NCBI GenBank assembly: GCA_902805475.1
Contig: CADCSX010000002.1
Span: forward strand, 1,240,001-1,304,000
DNA from: Entonaema liquescens
Lineage: Eukaryota > Ascomycota > Sordariomycetes > Xylariales > Xylariaceae
Length of the DNA: 64,000 nucleotides
Direction of reading: 5' to 3'
In this document: piece after piece, positions 1 to 13,081 of the stretch
Layout: every line of letters begins with the position of its first letter
Position numbering within the stretch: position 1 is the first letter of the stretch
Notes under the pieces: generated by a model
Databases searched by the model: none
Told to the model about the DNA's origin: nothing
The model's input: the letters and a program-made list of their open reading frames with translations, nothing else
Program-made: the position numbers and the translations under genes

Positions 1-2007
1 GAAGAACCAGTTCGTTGAGGGGGTGGCGGTGAGATACTCGTTTCCTTAGAATCTTTACCTGCCCTGAAATGGAATGCGTTTGGATCCATGATGAAGAGGT
101 ATTATATTATTGTAGTATGTAGTAAGGAATATTCCTAGGGAAGTACGGTGCGGTTTGTTCGCGTTGTCGTAAAGTCGAAGAGAATGAGGATGGTTTGTAG
201 CTTCGAAGCTGTATCCAGTAGCTACATATAGTCTAGGTAAAAGTAGCTATTTAGTCTTGGCTGCTTCTATTCTACTTGCTCATACCTAATCTTGAGAGGA
301 GCTCTTTGGGGTAACAGAGAGACCATTGCTTTTACTAATTTGTTATGCTGCTAATGATCTCAATATAGATGTATTTGATGTATGTATGTGTAGGTAGGTA
401 TATATGGATGCACCCCATAATATTGGTGAGATAAGTTGATAGGTACCTTATACAGGTAACACTAAAGGTATACATATATACTTTCCCATGTAGAGGCAGG
501 TGGTGTGGTGGTGCATTGATGAGACGGAAAGTGCATATGCCCTTCTATTATCCCATGGGCCATCCCGGGCTGTAGATACCGTGCCTACCTAACCGAAACG
601 TTGATAGGTACCTCTTTACCTCTATAGTCCGAATAAATTATTCCAATTGTGGATAGCGTAACTACCCTGTGGAATGGCAACCCCCCCTCCTCCTTCACCT
701 TTCTACACCGTCACTCGTCTGTCATTCGCGTCAATCTGCAGCTGCTTTATTAACCTTAACAAGCGCTAGCCTTAACCGATAGAAAAGCCATCGTTGGAGG
801 GGTTAAGCGGGTAGGTGGGTGAGTGGGCCTATGTAGAAAAGCAAACTTCTTAATTCATATAACTATTCCATGTCTTAAATCGTTATTAGATTGGTTTCTA
901 CCTGAAAGTAAATCGTAGAAAAAGAAGGATAAGTTTGACGGCTATTCGAGTAATATAAGTGCTATCTTATGCTAGATACCTAGCTAATAATGAACAAGAG
1001 CGATTAATAAGAGGATGAAATACGTGGCAGCGCAAATACATACCTCACTTTTCGGGATATAAGCTGCAACCAATCGATACTTACCTATGTGATGGGCTTG
1101 CACTTCGCCATATATGGGCCATAACATACCAGATAAACGAGCATTCCAGTAATTCACTATCGTAATGACTCAATGGAATTTACCTATATATACTACACCC
1201 CATACCTAAGAAAATTTGGTGGTATCCGCCTATCTACATTCGTTAGATACTGAATCGAGATCTTCTAGTTGCACTGGGTACCTAAAAAAGCCGTCACAAT
1301 CCCACTGTAGGTACATGTAGGTATTTTATCGATAAGTCTTAAGTAAGATAAGCTAGTTGTGCCTGGCCTAAGTTTAATTCAGCTAAATGACCCCAAGTCA
1401 AGCAATCAGAAGCAGCTAGCATCTACTCTTTGAAGTTAGCACAGCTGGACGAAAGCATTTTGTGCACGGACCACGCACGGCACTCCAGCCGGTTTAAGAA
1501 ACTACCTATTTTATTTTTCTTGGTGTTCCAGCGGCGTACATTGACATTAAGGGAAGAAAAAAAAAAAAGTCCATAAACCTCCCCTCTTTCGCGACCCCTC
1601 GTTACCGTTGATGCCAAATAAAAAAAAACACGACAACGACAACGGCAACACCAACATCAACATCAACACTACAGACAAATTCTTTTTTACTACCAATTTA
1701 TTAAGGTCTAATCTTAAGGTCGCTTATACGAATTTATCCCCCAACTTAGGTTTAAGTATAACTACACGAATTTGTTCTATGAACTTCATTATTGTAGGCA
1801 CTTCTTCTACCTAATCAACAGCCATAAGAGCCCGCTGTAGGCCACCGCGTCTTAGCCCTGCGGGGCACAACATCACGAAGCGATACAACTTTGACAAACT
1901 TTTTGATTTCGACCTAATAAATACCCGCGCCCTTTTCCCCTTAGGTAGAATCGTTCGAAAATCCGAAAATTCGAAAATTCGCAAACCTACCTTGATTATC
2001 GCAAATC
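1..2007. other. Intergenic region upstream of the karyopherin gene
   Basis: No supported gene. The stretch is AT-rich with many stops in all frames and scattered short TACCTA/TAGGTA motifs. The last 60 bases before the karyopherin ATG hold a small degenerate repeat of the type CGAAAATT (about 1955-1982), probably in its 5' UTR. Small open frames at 1423-1814 have no recognisable features and are not called. Confidence 0.6.
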
Positions 2008-5000
2008 ATGTCTGTCCTTCCGGCAGAAACTCATGCAGAGCTAACCCAGCTCCTGCAAGCTCTGCAATCCCCGGACAACTCTATACGATCTCAGGCCGAG
2101 GGGCATTTGCAGAACAGCTGGACAAACACACGTCCCGATATTCTGTTGATGGGCTTAGCTGAGCAGATAGCAGCCTCAACTGAAACATCTGTAAGAACAT
2201 AATACACTTTAATACACTTCTTTAGTTACTCTTCCTGGTTCCTTTGAAAGACTAACACGTCTAATCAACTTCTTAGTTGCGCTCCTTTGCTGCCGTTATA
2301 TTTCGTCGAATAGCGTCTAAAGCACGGAAGAACGACAAAGGCGACAATTCCGAGGTATTTATATCACTACCTCCCGAGCAGGCTTCTGCTATCCGCCAGA
2401 AACTCCTTGAAGCCCTAGCCAACGAAAGGGACCGCCTTGTACGAAATAAAATAAGTGACGCTGTTGCCGACGTCGCAAGACAATATTCAGAGTCAAGTTA
2501 GTCTATTACCACCTTTTTGCTTAATTTCATATACGTTCACGATGGGTCCGCGGCCACGTTCACCTGCGCGTCCCATCCCATCTACATTTCTAGGGGCAGG
2601 AGTTGCTAGGCGTCTTAGCACTAATATAAATCTCTTCGCGAGAACGACCGCTAACTTCCGTATCCCAGCCGAGCAATGGCCCGAAATTCTAGCTGTCCTT
2701 TTCAACCTGAGCGTTGCAGCCGACGCGGGCCAGCGTGAGACCGCATTCCGTGTCTTTGCGACGACACCTGGTATTATCGAAAAACAGCATGATGGTGCGG
2801 TATTAGATGCCTTCAATAGAGGGTTTAAGGACGATTCCGTTGCCGTCCGCTTGGCTGCTATGGATGCCTTTGCATCCTTCTTCAGAAACCTCTCCAAGAA
2901 GGATCAGAGTAAAGTATTTTCGTTGCTACCAGACGTACTTAACATCCTACCCCCTATCAAGGATTCGCATGATTCCGAAGACCTGAGCAAAGCCCTCGTT
3001 GCTTTGATTGATTTAGCCGAGACGTCTCCTAAGATGTTTAGGCCCCTATTTCATAACCTCGTCATGTTTAGTATCGGTGTCATACAGGACAAGGAGTTAA
3101 ATGATCTCAGCCGGCAGAACGCCCTTGAACTCATGGCTACTTTCGCCGATTACGCCCCGTCCATGTGCCGCAAAGATCCTTCTTTTACGACCGATATGAT
3201 CACCCAGTGCTTGAGTTTGATGACGGATCTTGGCGAAGACGACGACGACGCCGCCGAATGGTTGGCGTCAGATGACTTTGAGCAGGAGGAGAGCGATTTG
3301 AATCACGTCGCAGGAGAGCAGTGTATGGACCGGCTAGCCAACAAACTTGGTGGCGAGACTATTCTGGCCCCGACGTTTCACTGGCTCCCTAGAATGATGA
3401 CTTCTATGGCCTGGAAGGACCGCCACGCGGCTCTCATGGCCATCTCGGCTATATCGGAAGGCTGCCGTGACCTGATGGTTAAGGAACTTAGTCATGTTCT
3501 TGAACTGGTTGTTCCGGCGCTGAAGGACCCCATCCGCGAGTTCGTTGGGCTGGGTGTCAGGCTCTTGGTCAGATGAGCACGGATTTCGCACCTACGATGC
3601 AGAAAGAGTATTATGATATTGTTTTAAAAGCCATCATTCCTGTGCTTGAGTCCCCGGAAGGTCGCGTCAAGGCGCATGCAGCGGCAGCATTAGTGAACTT
3701 TTGTGAGGAGGCGGAGAAGAGCATCCTTGAACCGTACCTCGACCAGTTATTGTCCTCGCTATTTCAACTCCTCCAAAACGAGAAGCGTTACGTTCAGGAG
3801 CAAGCACTCTCAACCATCGCAACAATCGCCGATGCCGCCGAAGCTGCCTTTTCCAAGTATTATGATACATTGATGCCTTTACTCGTCAACGTCCTACGAC
3901 AGGAAACCGAAAAGGAGTACCGACTACTCCGTGCTAAGGCTATGGAATGTGCTACTTTGATAGCATTGGCCGTTGGAAAGGAACGCCTCGGAAATGATGC
4001 GATGGTCTTAGTTGAACTCCTTGCGAATATTCAAGAACATATCACCGACCCCGACGACCCACAGTCGCAATATCTCATGCACTGCTGGGGACGTATGTGC
4101 AGAGTGATGGGCGCTGATTTCTTACGCTTCTTGCCAAATGTCATGCCTCCCTTAGTCGAATTAGCTAGCGCTAAGGCCGATATTCAGCTATTGGATACGG
4201 ACGACGAGATTGAACAAATCCAGCAAGAAGACGGATGGGAGTTAGTACCGCTCAAGGGAAAGATGATTGGAATCAGGACCAGTACTATGGATGACAAGCA
4301 TATGGCGATCGAACTACTTGTGGTCTACGCGCAGACCCTCGAGGGCAATTTTGCTCCCTATGTCGCCGACACGATGGAGAAAATTGCACTTCCGGGTCTC
4401 GCATTTTTCTTCCATGACCCTGTTCGATTCATTTCAGCGAAGCTTGTTCCTCAGCTTCTCAGCTCTTACAAGAAGGCCTATGGCCCAGAGTCGAACGAAC
4501 TTCGGGGTTTGTGGGCTGGAACTGTAGACAAGCTTCTTGAGGTGCTTACTGCCGAGCCTGCTATTGACGCCCTGGCTGAGATGTACCAATGCTTTTACGA
4601 ATCGGTGGAAGTAGTCGGCAAGAACTGCCTCAACTTGCAACATATGGGGAAGTTTATTGACGGAGTTCACTCGGCTATTGAGGATTACAAGGACCGTGTT
4701 AATAAACGTGAAGAAGAGAGGGCAGGGGCTGCCGCTGATGATGCCGAGGACGAAGCTGAAGAGCTAATGATTGCGATCGAGGATGACCAAACCTTACTGT
4801 CTGATATGAACAAGGCGTTTCATTCCATCTTCAAGAACCATGGTTCCGCTTTCCTCCAACCATGGGAACGTCTCATGGCCACTTACGAGAGCTTCCTTAC
4901 GTCGGCCGATCCCACGCAGCGCCAGTGGGGTCTGTGCATCATGGATGATGTCCTGGAGTATTGCGGGCCGGAAAGCGTTCGTTATGCCCAGGCCATTAGT

Positions 5001-5824
5001 ACTGCTCTCTTGGAGGGTTGCAAGGATCCATCAGCTGCTATTCGACAAGCTGCTGCGTAAGTTACATTTCGTATCTCAAAATCTGGGGCGGGTGGATGTG
5101 ATATCGCCTAAATCACCATAAATCTCTTATAGCTTGTCCCAATGATCGTTAACAATTTTCTAGGTATGGCATTGGTGTAGCTGCTCATCGTGGTGGAGCT
5201 CCCTGGTCTCAATTCCTGGCGACGTCGATACCCTACTTGTTCCAAGCAACGCAAATACCAGACGCACGTGGTGAAGAGGCTGTTTACGCCACTGGTATGT
5301 ATCCCTGTTGACCCCAGCATGTATTCGGAAGTCGTTAACGTGTGTATAGAAAATGCCTGCGCAGCTATCGCAAAGATTCTTCACTTTAACAAGCAGAGTC
5401 TACCAGATCCACAAACCGTCGCAGCACAATGGTACGTTTCTAGGACAATCATAAATTAAACATAGTCGCTAATTTATTGTATAGGGTCAATACCTTACCG
5501 GTTACTAACGATGAAGAGGCAGCACCATATGCCTACGGTTATCTTGTGGAGTTGATCGAACAGTAAGTCCAATCCCTAACATTAAACGTTTCCCATGCTA
5601 ACTGTTCGTGTAGGCAAAACCCTGCGGTAACCACTCAGGTTGATAAGGTGTTCGTCTATGTAGGACAGGCCCTTGAGGCTGAAATGCTTCACGGGCAGCT
5701 GGGCGCGCGTGTGGCCAGAGCAATTCAAATCCTCCTTCAGTCGGCAAATGTCGACCCGACGCCACTGTTACAACAACACTTCTCACCCGAAGGACAACAA
5801 ATCATCAGACGTCACTTCTCGTAG
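2008..5824 (+). CDS. PSE1: Karyopherin/importin beta-3 (PSE1/KAP121 type), one-base frame break
   Basis: Nuclear import receptor of the importin-5/Kap121 family, which carries cargo through nuclear pores and releases it on RanGTP binding. Seven exons fit: 2008-2190, 2277-2496, 2669-5056, 5164-5294, 5350-5431, 5485-5562 and 5614-5824; all introns are GT-AG and all phases agree. The product is about 1,097 residues, close to the yeast length of 1,089. HEAT-repeat helices run throughout; an acidic segment (GEDDDDAAEW) lies near residue 330 and conserved blocks such as YGIGVAAHRGGAPW are at the expected place. Exon 3 breaks frame at the CCCC run 3528-3531: before it reads LKDP, after it the expected block RWAGC...LGQMSTDFAP is found one base out. 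A fifth C restores the family sequence. Because this protein is normally essential, a consensus error is more likely than a pseudogene. Convergent with the RSC1/2 gene. Confidence 0.93.
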
Positions 5825-7217
5825 TTGTGACCATAATATCGCCCTGTGGTCACTATGTTAACTTTGCTGAAGGCTGCGTGATACCCAATCCGCGCAGGGT
5901 TGCTCATAGGAATTGGCTGCAATAGGTAGCAGCATAAAGAATGAGAGAATACTAAGCCCCAACCGTAACACGACTCACCACCATCGATCGAACCCACTCA
6001 CCTACTTCTAATCATGGGCGAACCACGCCTCGCTTCTCGTCGGGGTGGAAGAGTTGGGAGGGTGAATAGTTTAAGGGTAGAACTACACGCCCTGGCGCGG
6101 CAGTTGATGTCGCGGTTGCGCGTGATCAAGATGGAGAACACAATTCTCCCAGTCGAACGGGTGCGAATATAGCAAAAGACTTTGTATCGAAATTCGGTAC
6201 CCAGCAATATAGAAGCAAGAAATATTACCAACCGTAGAGAATGTCCTCGTGTGTTTGTGAAGTATGTGATGTGCTTAATCCGATAGTTTAGTACAACTCA
6301 TTACATTGCCAGGTGCCTATAAAAACTGCTTTGACACGGTATATCAAGTACCGGTATTGTATTTGGGTAGTTAGCGATGGGTAAGTTAATGGTGTAGATA
6401 AGAATTACTTAGAAAGAGCCTATATTAACGTAAGGGTCTTCATCACGTTTGCAGCCCTGATTACCGTGATGATATGGGAGAAGGTCTATCTAGCTAGATC
6501 TAACATCACATATGGCGTGCGTCAGGTAATTTTGCACTATGATAACGTTTAAGCAGTAATCTGGACATCAACTGGCTAGGTAAACAATTCGAGATATGAT
6601 ATATTTGGTAACATAGAATTTATATAATGCTTCAATATTTATTACCTAGGTACTTATACCAACCATATAATAAGATGACCTATAGTGTAGTACCACTAAC
6701 TCTGCAATTTATTGTCACCGTTGTCTATACTAGGATATGGTAGGCTTAGAGGAAAGGTGTGTTAATAAAGTCAGGCATAAATACGTATTTGAACTGGAAA
6801 CACACCAGCACTCCTCACGATCCCATGGTATAGGTTCTACGTAGATAAAAGACACTCATATTTAGACGATATAACAACCTTGGGCAGTGAATCAGCGTAG
6901 CAAAATATGTATAGAAATCAAATTCCATTTACAATAAGCCCTACAACTCAATGCTATTGGACATGATGCATTAATCGGCTTCGCAGCTGACCCATAACAT
7001 CAACGACAACAGTAATATTTATCATCCTCTGAAGAACCAGTTATTTCAGTACCCTAACCAGAGAAGTGGTATCTTTTGACTCCATGAAAGAGGACTCCGC
7101 TATCCTCTCCTCAATAACGCCGTAGAACCTATGTTAAACGAGACCGAAAAAAACGTTAGTATTACAGAATTACACTTGACTGAGTGACTCGTCGCTCTGC
7201 TCGCCACACTTGTCACC
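5825..7217. other. Convergent 3' intergenic region
   Basis: Space between the 3' ends of the karyopherin and RSC1/2 genes. No coding frame with recognisable features. It contains one perfect TACCTAGGTA palindrome at 6643-6652 and is otherwise AT-rich, unremarkable sequence. Confidence 0.6.
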
Positions 7218-10200
7218 TTACTTGTTCCCAGAATTCGTAGTGGGATTCCATCCCGCAGTCGTTCCGGCAACCTTATCGATGTCTTCGTCGCGACAGCTCC
7301 AGCCATCGTAGACTTGCATTAGCTTCTCCGTCTCCTTATTCATGGAGCCGACCCAGTTGGCTAACGCGTCGCAAGCTTGGTTGATTCTTTCCTTCTGCTC
7401 GTTCTCCGCGGCGAGTTTTGCAGTCTCCTGTCGCTTCTTTTCTTCCGCCTGACGTAGCTCATCTCTCGCCTTTCGCTTCGCGCGGCGGTCCTCAACCTCA
7501 CGAGCGCGGTCGGCAAGATAGCGGACGCTATGGCCAAGACCAGCACTCTCGCTAGAAACACCGCGGTGCGGACGGTCTAAAGGAGGTTGAGTGAAGAATA
7601 ATACGTGACCAGCCTCGTCGCGTTGAAACTGCTCGCGAACTTCCTGGGGAATCTTATCATTTAATGCGTCATCTAAACGATAGACTTCGACGGGGCGGGG
7701 CGGGTTGTAGACGTTAGCTTGTCCGTGAGGGCCGGGACTAGGCGCGGCAACCATTGAAGTTCGCGCGGGGGTGGGCGCAATACGATGCGACGTGTCGTAG
7801 GCTGGCATTGGAGTGCTGATTTGGTGAGGAGGCGGGTGGTGAGATTGATGGGGTACGGGGACTGGACTCGCGCTATACTGAGGCGGATATCCATTAAAAG
7901 CGGCAGGCTGATGGGGAGGTTGATGTGGTTGGAAGTGCGGTGCCGGAGTCATTTGTGGTGTGGTATGACCGTGGCCGGCGTGGGGAGGACCTTGGACACC
8001 TTGAACCGTAAAACCGGGATGGGGGCGCCAGCATGGTTGCCATATTGTGGCACAGGAACCGGGGTTGGACTAGGACGCGGCGCAAACGGATTAGGTGACG
8101 CAAATGCGCCGGCATGAGTATGTCCAGGCGTGGGCGTGGCAGGAGTCGGAATGGTAGTAAAGTGAGGAGCATTACCCATAACGATATCACCCTGACCGTC
8201 AATAGGACGCGCTGCCATCATCGAAGGACGACGGACTGAATCCATAACGGGGAGCGGCGGAGGTGGAGATGGTGTTGGTTCTGGAGGCGGAGATTCCTGT
8301 AAAGAAAGAATGTGAGTAAGGTAAGAAATTAAGATTAATTTAAAGTGACGCGCTCAGTGAGACATTAGAAAAACAAAAAAAAAAAAAAGTGAAGGATTGC
8401 GCTGCGCTTGCTATCCCAACGTGAACTTTTGTATTATTTTATTTTTCAAAAAGGTCAATGGGAAAAAAATAAAAATAAAAAGCTTGCAACGCAATCGATA
8501 AGACGGGAAGAGTAAGATAGGGATGGAATCGCAAAGTAGAGGGGTTATATTAAATTCCCTTCATTCTTTCTTTGTTCCCTCTTTGTTCCCATTGTCTCCC
8601 GTTTTGAATGTTTGCTGTTCCGCTCACCTTGGAAATAGGAAGGTTGCGAAATACGATTGCGATAGCGACGTTTAAGTACGCGGGGCAAAAATAGAAGAAA
8701 AAAAAGTAGATAACTCACATTTGGCTCTCTTTCTCGACAATGCACGGCCCCAATGAGGGGAGGCGCATTAGGTGCTCCCCAAGTCGGCTTGGGTAAGGGA
8801 TCCGTTGGCTTCGCATCATCTTGAAGAAGATGCTTAATCGGGCTGATAACCTTCTTCAGCTTACGAGGCGCTTCAAACAGATCCATCTCGTAATCTTTGT
8901 CGCGAACTTCGTCAGGCAAGCAGCTCGCCCACGTCTTGATCTTGTTGAGCTTATGCTTCTCCTCGTTGTATCGCGCTTCGCATACATAGACGTCTTTGTT
9001 CTTGGGAAACCCTCGCGGCCTACCTCTGTTATAGCGGGTCACGAACATGACAAAGCACCGATCTACTACTTCATCGATGCGATGGTCTCGATATTGGCCT
9101 GTCTTAACCACTTCATTTTCGAGAAAATGCTTCTCGAACCGATGAACCGTCTGCTCCGGGCGATAGTACCAACACGCGTTCACCCACTTCTGTCCTGACT
9201 TATCCTCCCAAGTTCGGTAAATCTGCGCCACGATGGGCTTTGTCAGATCGTTCGGATTAGTGATATGAACCCAGTCGCCTAAGTTCAGTCAGTTAATACC
9301 CCCCAATTTCACATAAGATAGAAGACGTGGCAATTCATAAAACTTACCAACTTTCCAGACCTCCCCTTTATGGAATATTTCTGGCAGGGGTCGCCTACCG
9401 TCCTCATCTTCGAATTCGCTATCGGGCTTAGCCTTCTCCTGTTCAGCAAGTAAATGGGCTTGTCGCTGCAACTCGACCGCATCTTTATAAAGCTGACTGT
9501 CCTCTTCGTTGTATAGTTTTGCGTTTTCAAACATTAAGTCGAGGTCCTTAAGCACTTGATCTAGATTCTGATACTTCTTTCTCTTAGCTTTACGCTTGAT
9601 CAGGTCCATCGCTATAGGGTTCTTGATAGCAGCAAAGTAATCGGGAGTCGTCTGCTTATCCGGAAGTCTCTCGAACGGGATGATTAGCAGATCTCCATCG
9701 GGATGTTTTGGCTTTCGAAGACCTTTCAGCAGCGCATGGATGCGCGCTTCAAGGGGGGTGAAAACCTTCGGAGGACGACCTCGCTTCTTATGAGAATCGT
9801 CATCCCTCATATCAGCTTTTCGTCCTGAAGTTGAGTGACGACCACCCCGTCGCCCTCGTCGTCGTCCACCTTCCTCGTCCGAATCGTCGTCCTCGTCATC
9901 TTCTTCGTCTTCCTCATCCTCCTCTTCCACCTCTTCCTCATCTGGATCCGGAGGGGGGGAATCCTCCGCCTCGGGAATCTCTCCCAGGTCGGGGAGTACG
10001 GCATCCTCGGGCTTAATAGTTCCCTCGTTGACTAGCTTTTGGAGTTCCTCCTTAAAGATCTCTCGTAAACGAGCGGCGTCTTGAAAGAATTCCGAAGAGG
10101 GTCGATTATAGACCATGGCATTATGGGAGATGAGGGCGACATCCCTGACAAATTCGGAGAAGGCAGTGTATTGCTTTTTAAGCTTTTTTGTCTACAGTGA

Positions 10201-10768
10201 GAAGTATTCACGTTAGAACAACGCGAAAGGCAGGTTTGACTAGGATAGTTACTCACTCGAATCGTACTAAATGCGATAGGTTCTTTTATAACGTCGTAAT
10301 ACTCTGGAATCAGTCGTCGGTTCGGGATGCGCTGGAAGTGCGAGGCAATATGGTAACCACTTTCGCGTTCACTATTAGATGCGACCATGACTACTGGCTG
10401 GGCTGGGCGGACACGACTTACTCGGCGTCTCTATAAGTAGAAAGATAGTTCGCCGTGTTCTCAATGACTATTAACATATCGTGATCGAGACGACCCGGGG
10501 TACGATCCTCTTCAGGTTCACCATCGGCATCCGCGTCGTCTTCAGCATCTGCATCAGCTTCTGCGCTCGCGTCTACAGCAGCGTTGATGCTCGAGTCTCC
10601 TCGAGAACCCTCACCATTGTCACTAGCATCTCTAGAATTAGAGGCGGCCTTCGGTGCTTCCGGGTCCTGTGGGTTATTGTTGGTATTGCCATCGGTAGTT
10701 GGTTTGGCCTCGATAGACTCGCGAACCTCGACCGCGCTCTCGGCTGGCTTCTCGGCTTCGTCAGCCAT
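7218..10768 (-). CDS. RSC2: RSC chromatin-remodelling subunit, double bromodomain plus BAH (Rsc1/Rsc2 type)
   Basis: Subunit of the RSC nucleosome remodeller; bromodomains bind acetylated histones and the BAH domain contacts nucleosomes. Five exons: 10422-10768, 10257-10359, 9348-10191, 8719-9278 and 7218-8296. Bromodomain 1 spans roughly residues 105-205 (HFQRIPNRRLIPEYYDVIKE), followed by an acidic stretch and an AT-hook-like KKRGRPPKV; bromodomain 2 is about 290-390 (PDYFAAIKNPIAMDLI). The BAH domain starts after GEVWKVGDWVHI and includes AQIYRTWED and CWYYRPEQT. The tail is Pro/Gln-rich with a coiled coil near the end. About 977 residues. The last exon breaks frame near 8010-8018; the T run (minus strand) of four at 8010-8013 is the likely site, since a fifth T joins PIPVFTVQGVQGPPH in frame. 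Rsc1 versus Rsc2 cannot be decided, as most filamentous fungi have a single gene. Confidence 0.92.
8297..8718 (-). other. Unusually long intron 4 of the RSC1/2 gene
   Basis: A 422-nt intron, against 60-90 nt for the other introns of this gene. Donor GTGAGT directly follows the codon for Asn in REPN; acceptor TTTACAG precedes ESPPPEP. It contains a long A tract (about 8374-8388) and another A-rich patch near 8464-8480. Part of it is open in frame (about 8545-8718), so retention or a cassette exon is possible but not supported by recognisable domains. Confidence 0.75.
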
Positions 10769-11288
10769 GACAGAAGCTTCGAGGCCGGGTAAAAAAGAAA
10801 TTCTTTAGTCTATAGTTGGATAGTATAGCTTCAGATAAAATTTTGGAGTTGGCGCTAAAGGTTAGGATAAACAATGGCGACCAAGCTGCAAGTTCGCGGG
10901 TATACAACAAGTGCTGATTCGAGGTGGTCCGCGGTTTGTTGGTGTTAGTGATCCCGACTCCGCTGCAAAGTCTCAGTCTTTTTTAAGACTTAATCGAGGC
11001 TATAAAACCCGACAATTACCCGAATACCCACCCGCAATTACCTCACGTCTGTAAACTACGGATAAATACATAAGCTAACCATATCAATATCGGTATTATA
11101 GTTTTTACGGGGCTGTAAACTCTATATTAGGTACTAGCATTTTACAGTTTCGACCCTTTACATATTAACAACTTAAACGTTGCACATACACACACATACA
11201 TATTACGAACAACTCATAAAGTAAACATAAACCCAACCCATACTAAACATTTTGTGATGCGATAGCTATTTAGTATCCAAGACTCACA
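10769..11288. promoter_or_regulatory. Spacer holding the RSC1/2 promoter and the permease 3' end
   Basis: A 520-bp interval between two minus-strand genes. It must contain the RSC1/2 promoter and the 3' UTR of the permease gene. I see AT-rich sequence and short CA/TA repeats near 11185-11210, but no clear TATA element or other site I can name. Confidence 0.4.
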
Positions 11289-13081
11289 TCAACGACCAGC
11301 TTCTAATGTTTTGTCCAACTCAACATCTGTCGCCACTACCTCCGGCTCGGATGATATATCTACGTGCTTTTGTTTGTGCTTGTGTTCTCTATGACTCAAA
11401 AAGAGGATAGCGAGGATGGTACCAAGCTGTGCTACGGTCGTTGCCAGAACACTTATGAATCCGCCGCGGAAATTGGGCGCACGACTTGCAGGGAACTGGA
11501 CCACCTGCGTTCCAGCCGTGATAGCTTGGCCTATAGCATTCATGCTAGCTGTCACCACAGCACGCTCTTCCGCATCTCCAGCCATGACCACCGATGCCCA
11601 TCCCATAGTTAGAGGTGAGCAAGCTAGTCAACTCATTAGTCTTACCATATCAAAGCAAACCATGAGGGAAAGGAAACATAAGTTATGAATAACTCACCAG
11701 CCTCAAATCCTGTAAGGATGAACCCAGCTAAACGGCCGCTCTCACCAATATCCCACGCCACGAGTAGGATCATACCTACAAGAACTGGGAAGGTTACGGC
11801 GATAGCCGGAAGCCAGAATCGCCCGGTTTTATCTGCAATGATACCGGAGAATAGGGCAACAACAATGCTCACTGCTGTAACAATGGTAGGTATCGTATTA
11901 ATCTGAACGACCGAATATATGTCACTCTTCGCTTTTAGATATAAGGAGAATGGCTGGCTTCCGGGAAGGAAGTTCTGATCCATCAACGTCCATTGAAGAA
12001 CAAAGAGGTACCAATGCCAACGAGAAAATACCCGCTTGAATATGTCGCGGGATAGTTGGAGTTGCGGCGGCGCCACAAGCCCTTGAATGCGCTTGCGCGC
12101 GAGGGCGTGCTCTTCGTTCGTGATAAAGCGCGGCTTCTTCCTGGTTGGTACGTCGGGGAAGACGAAAAAGCCGCTAGAATATATTAGTATTTGCCAAAAA
12201 TGTAAGTATATACGTGACTACATAGACCTACAACACTGATATAGCAAGCGTAATGATCGTATCGACGATGAAGAGCCATCTGTTTACCAATTAGTATTTT
12301 CTTATCTCAGGAGAGTCGCATCATGTCACTAAGAGTCATACCTCCAGCCGGCTAGACCGTGTACTTGATTGAGATTGGTGTAAGCCGCGGCCTGCAAATA
12401 CCCAGCAAACATAGTCCCAAGTGGGCTTGCGATGAAGAAAAGAGCAACGCGACGGCCAATCTCCCCGGCTTATACCAAGAGCCGATAACGTAAATAGTCC
12501 CAGTGAAGGAGCAACATTCGAAGATACCGGTAAAGAATCGCATAGCATACAGCGTCTCGACATTCTTTGCCCAAGCCAGACCGAAGGTAGATAATCCCCA
12601 TCCGATTTCCAGAGCCGGGAGAACCCTATTAGCGGGATAGTGCGTCAAGAAGTAGCAAGCCGGAATCATGAAGGTGCAGTATGACGCCCAGAAGGTGGCC
12701 GTGATGTAGTTCAGCTGGTCGCCATACATACCAAGCTCTTCTTTCATACCACTAATAATCTTCTATGTTAGCGACTAAACATAATAAGATATGTCTCAAT
12801 GCGTTGAACACATACCTAACATATGCATTGGTGATCGACTGTTGGTCCAGGTACTTGGTGAAGAAGGACAGACAGCCAAAGATCAAAATGCTCAAGTCAA
12901 GCTTTAGGATCAGCCATTTCTCTTCCTCCGGCATACCCTTTGGATACCATCCGACAGAACTCATGAGCCTAATCCAAAGGCTTCCGATACGAGACCTGCC
13001 ATGGCCGCTGTTCTCATGTTGACGAGTCTCCTGTCGCGTTGACGACCATATGGTCGTTTTGTGGTTCTCGGTTTCCGCCAT
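11289..13081 (-). CDS. MFS permease of the allantoate/pantothenate (DAL5-like, anion:cation symporter) family
   Basis: Plasma-membrane transporter for a small organic anion such as a vitamin or nitrogen compound. Five exons: 12816-13081, 12342-12751, 12232-12279, 11698-12173 and 11289-11623; phases agree and the product is about 511 residues, the usual size. Family signatures include FFTKYLDQQSITNAYVSGMK (helix 1 to loop), MRFFTGIFECCSFTGT, IGSWYKPGEIGRRVALF and PLTMGWASVVMAGDAEERA near helix 11, with about 12 hydrophobic segments. The motif WYKPGEIGRRVAL is only obtained if one base is added to the GGGG run (minus strand) at 12463-12466; as written the frame continues into an unrelated peptide. 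The small exon of 48 nt is supported by in-frame continuity WRWLFIVDTIITLAISVFGFF (two parts). Substrate cannot be told from sequence. Confidence 0.85.

Noticed and set aside
7949..8030. Intron as an explanation for the RSC1/2 frame change
   Set aside because: No GT-AG pair of normal intron size spans the point while keeping both flanking protein segments.
12336..12563. Separate small gene inside the DAL5-like permease
   Set aside because: It is another frame of the same region; the correct frame gives the expected permease motifs.
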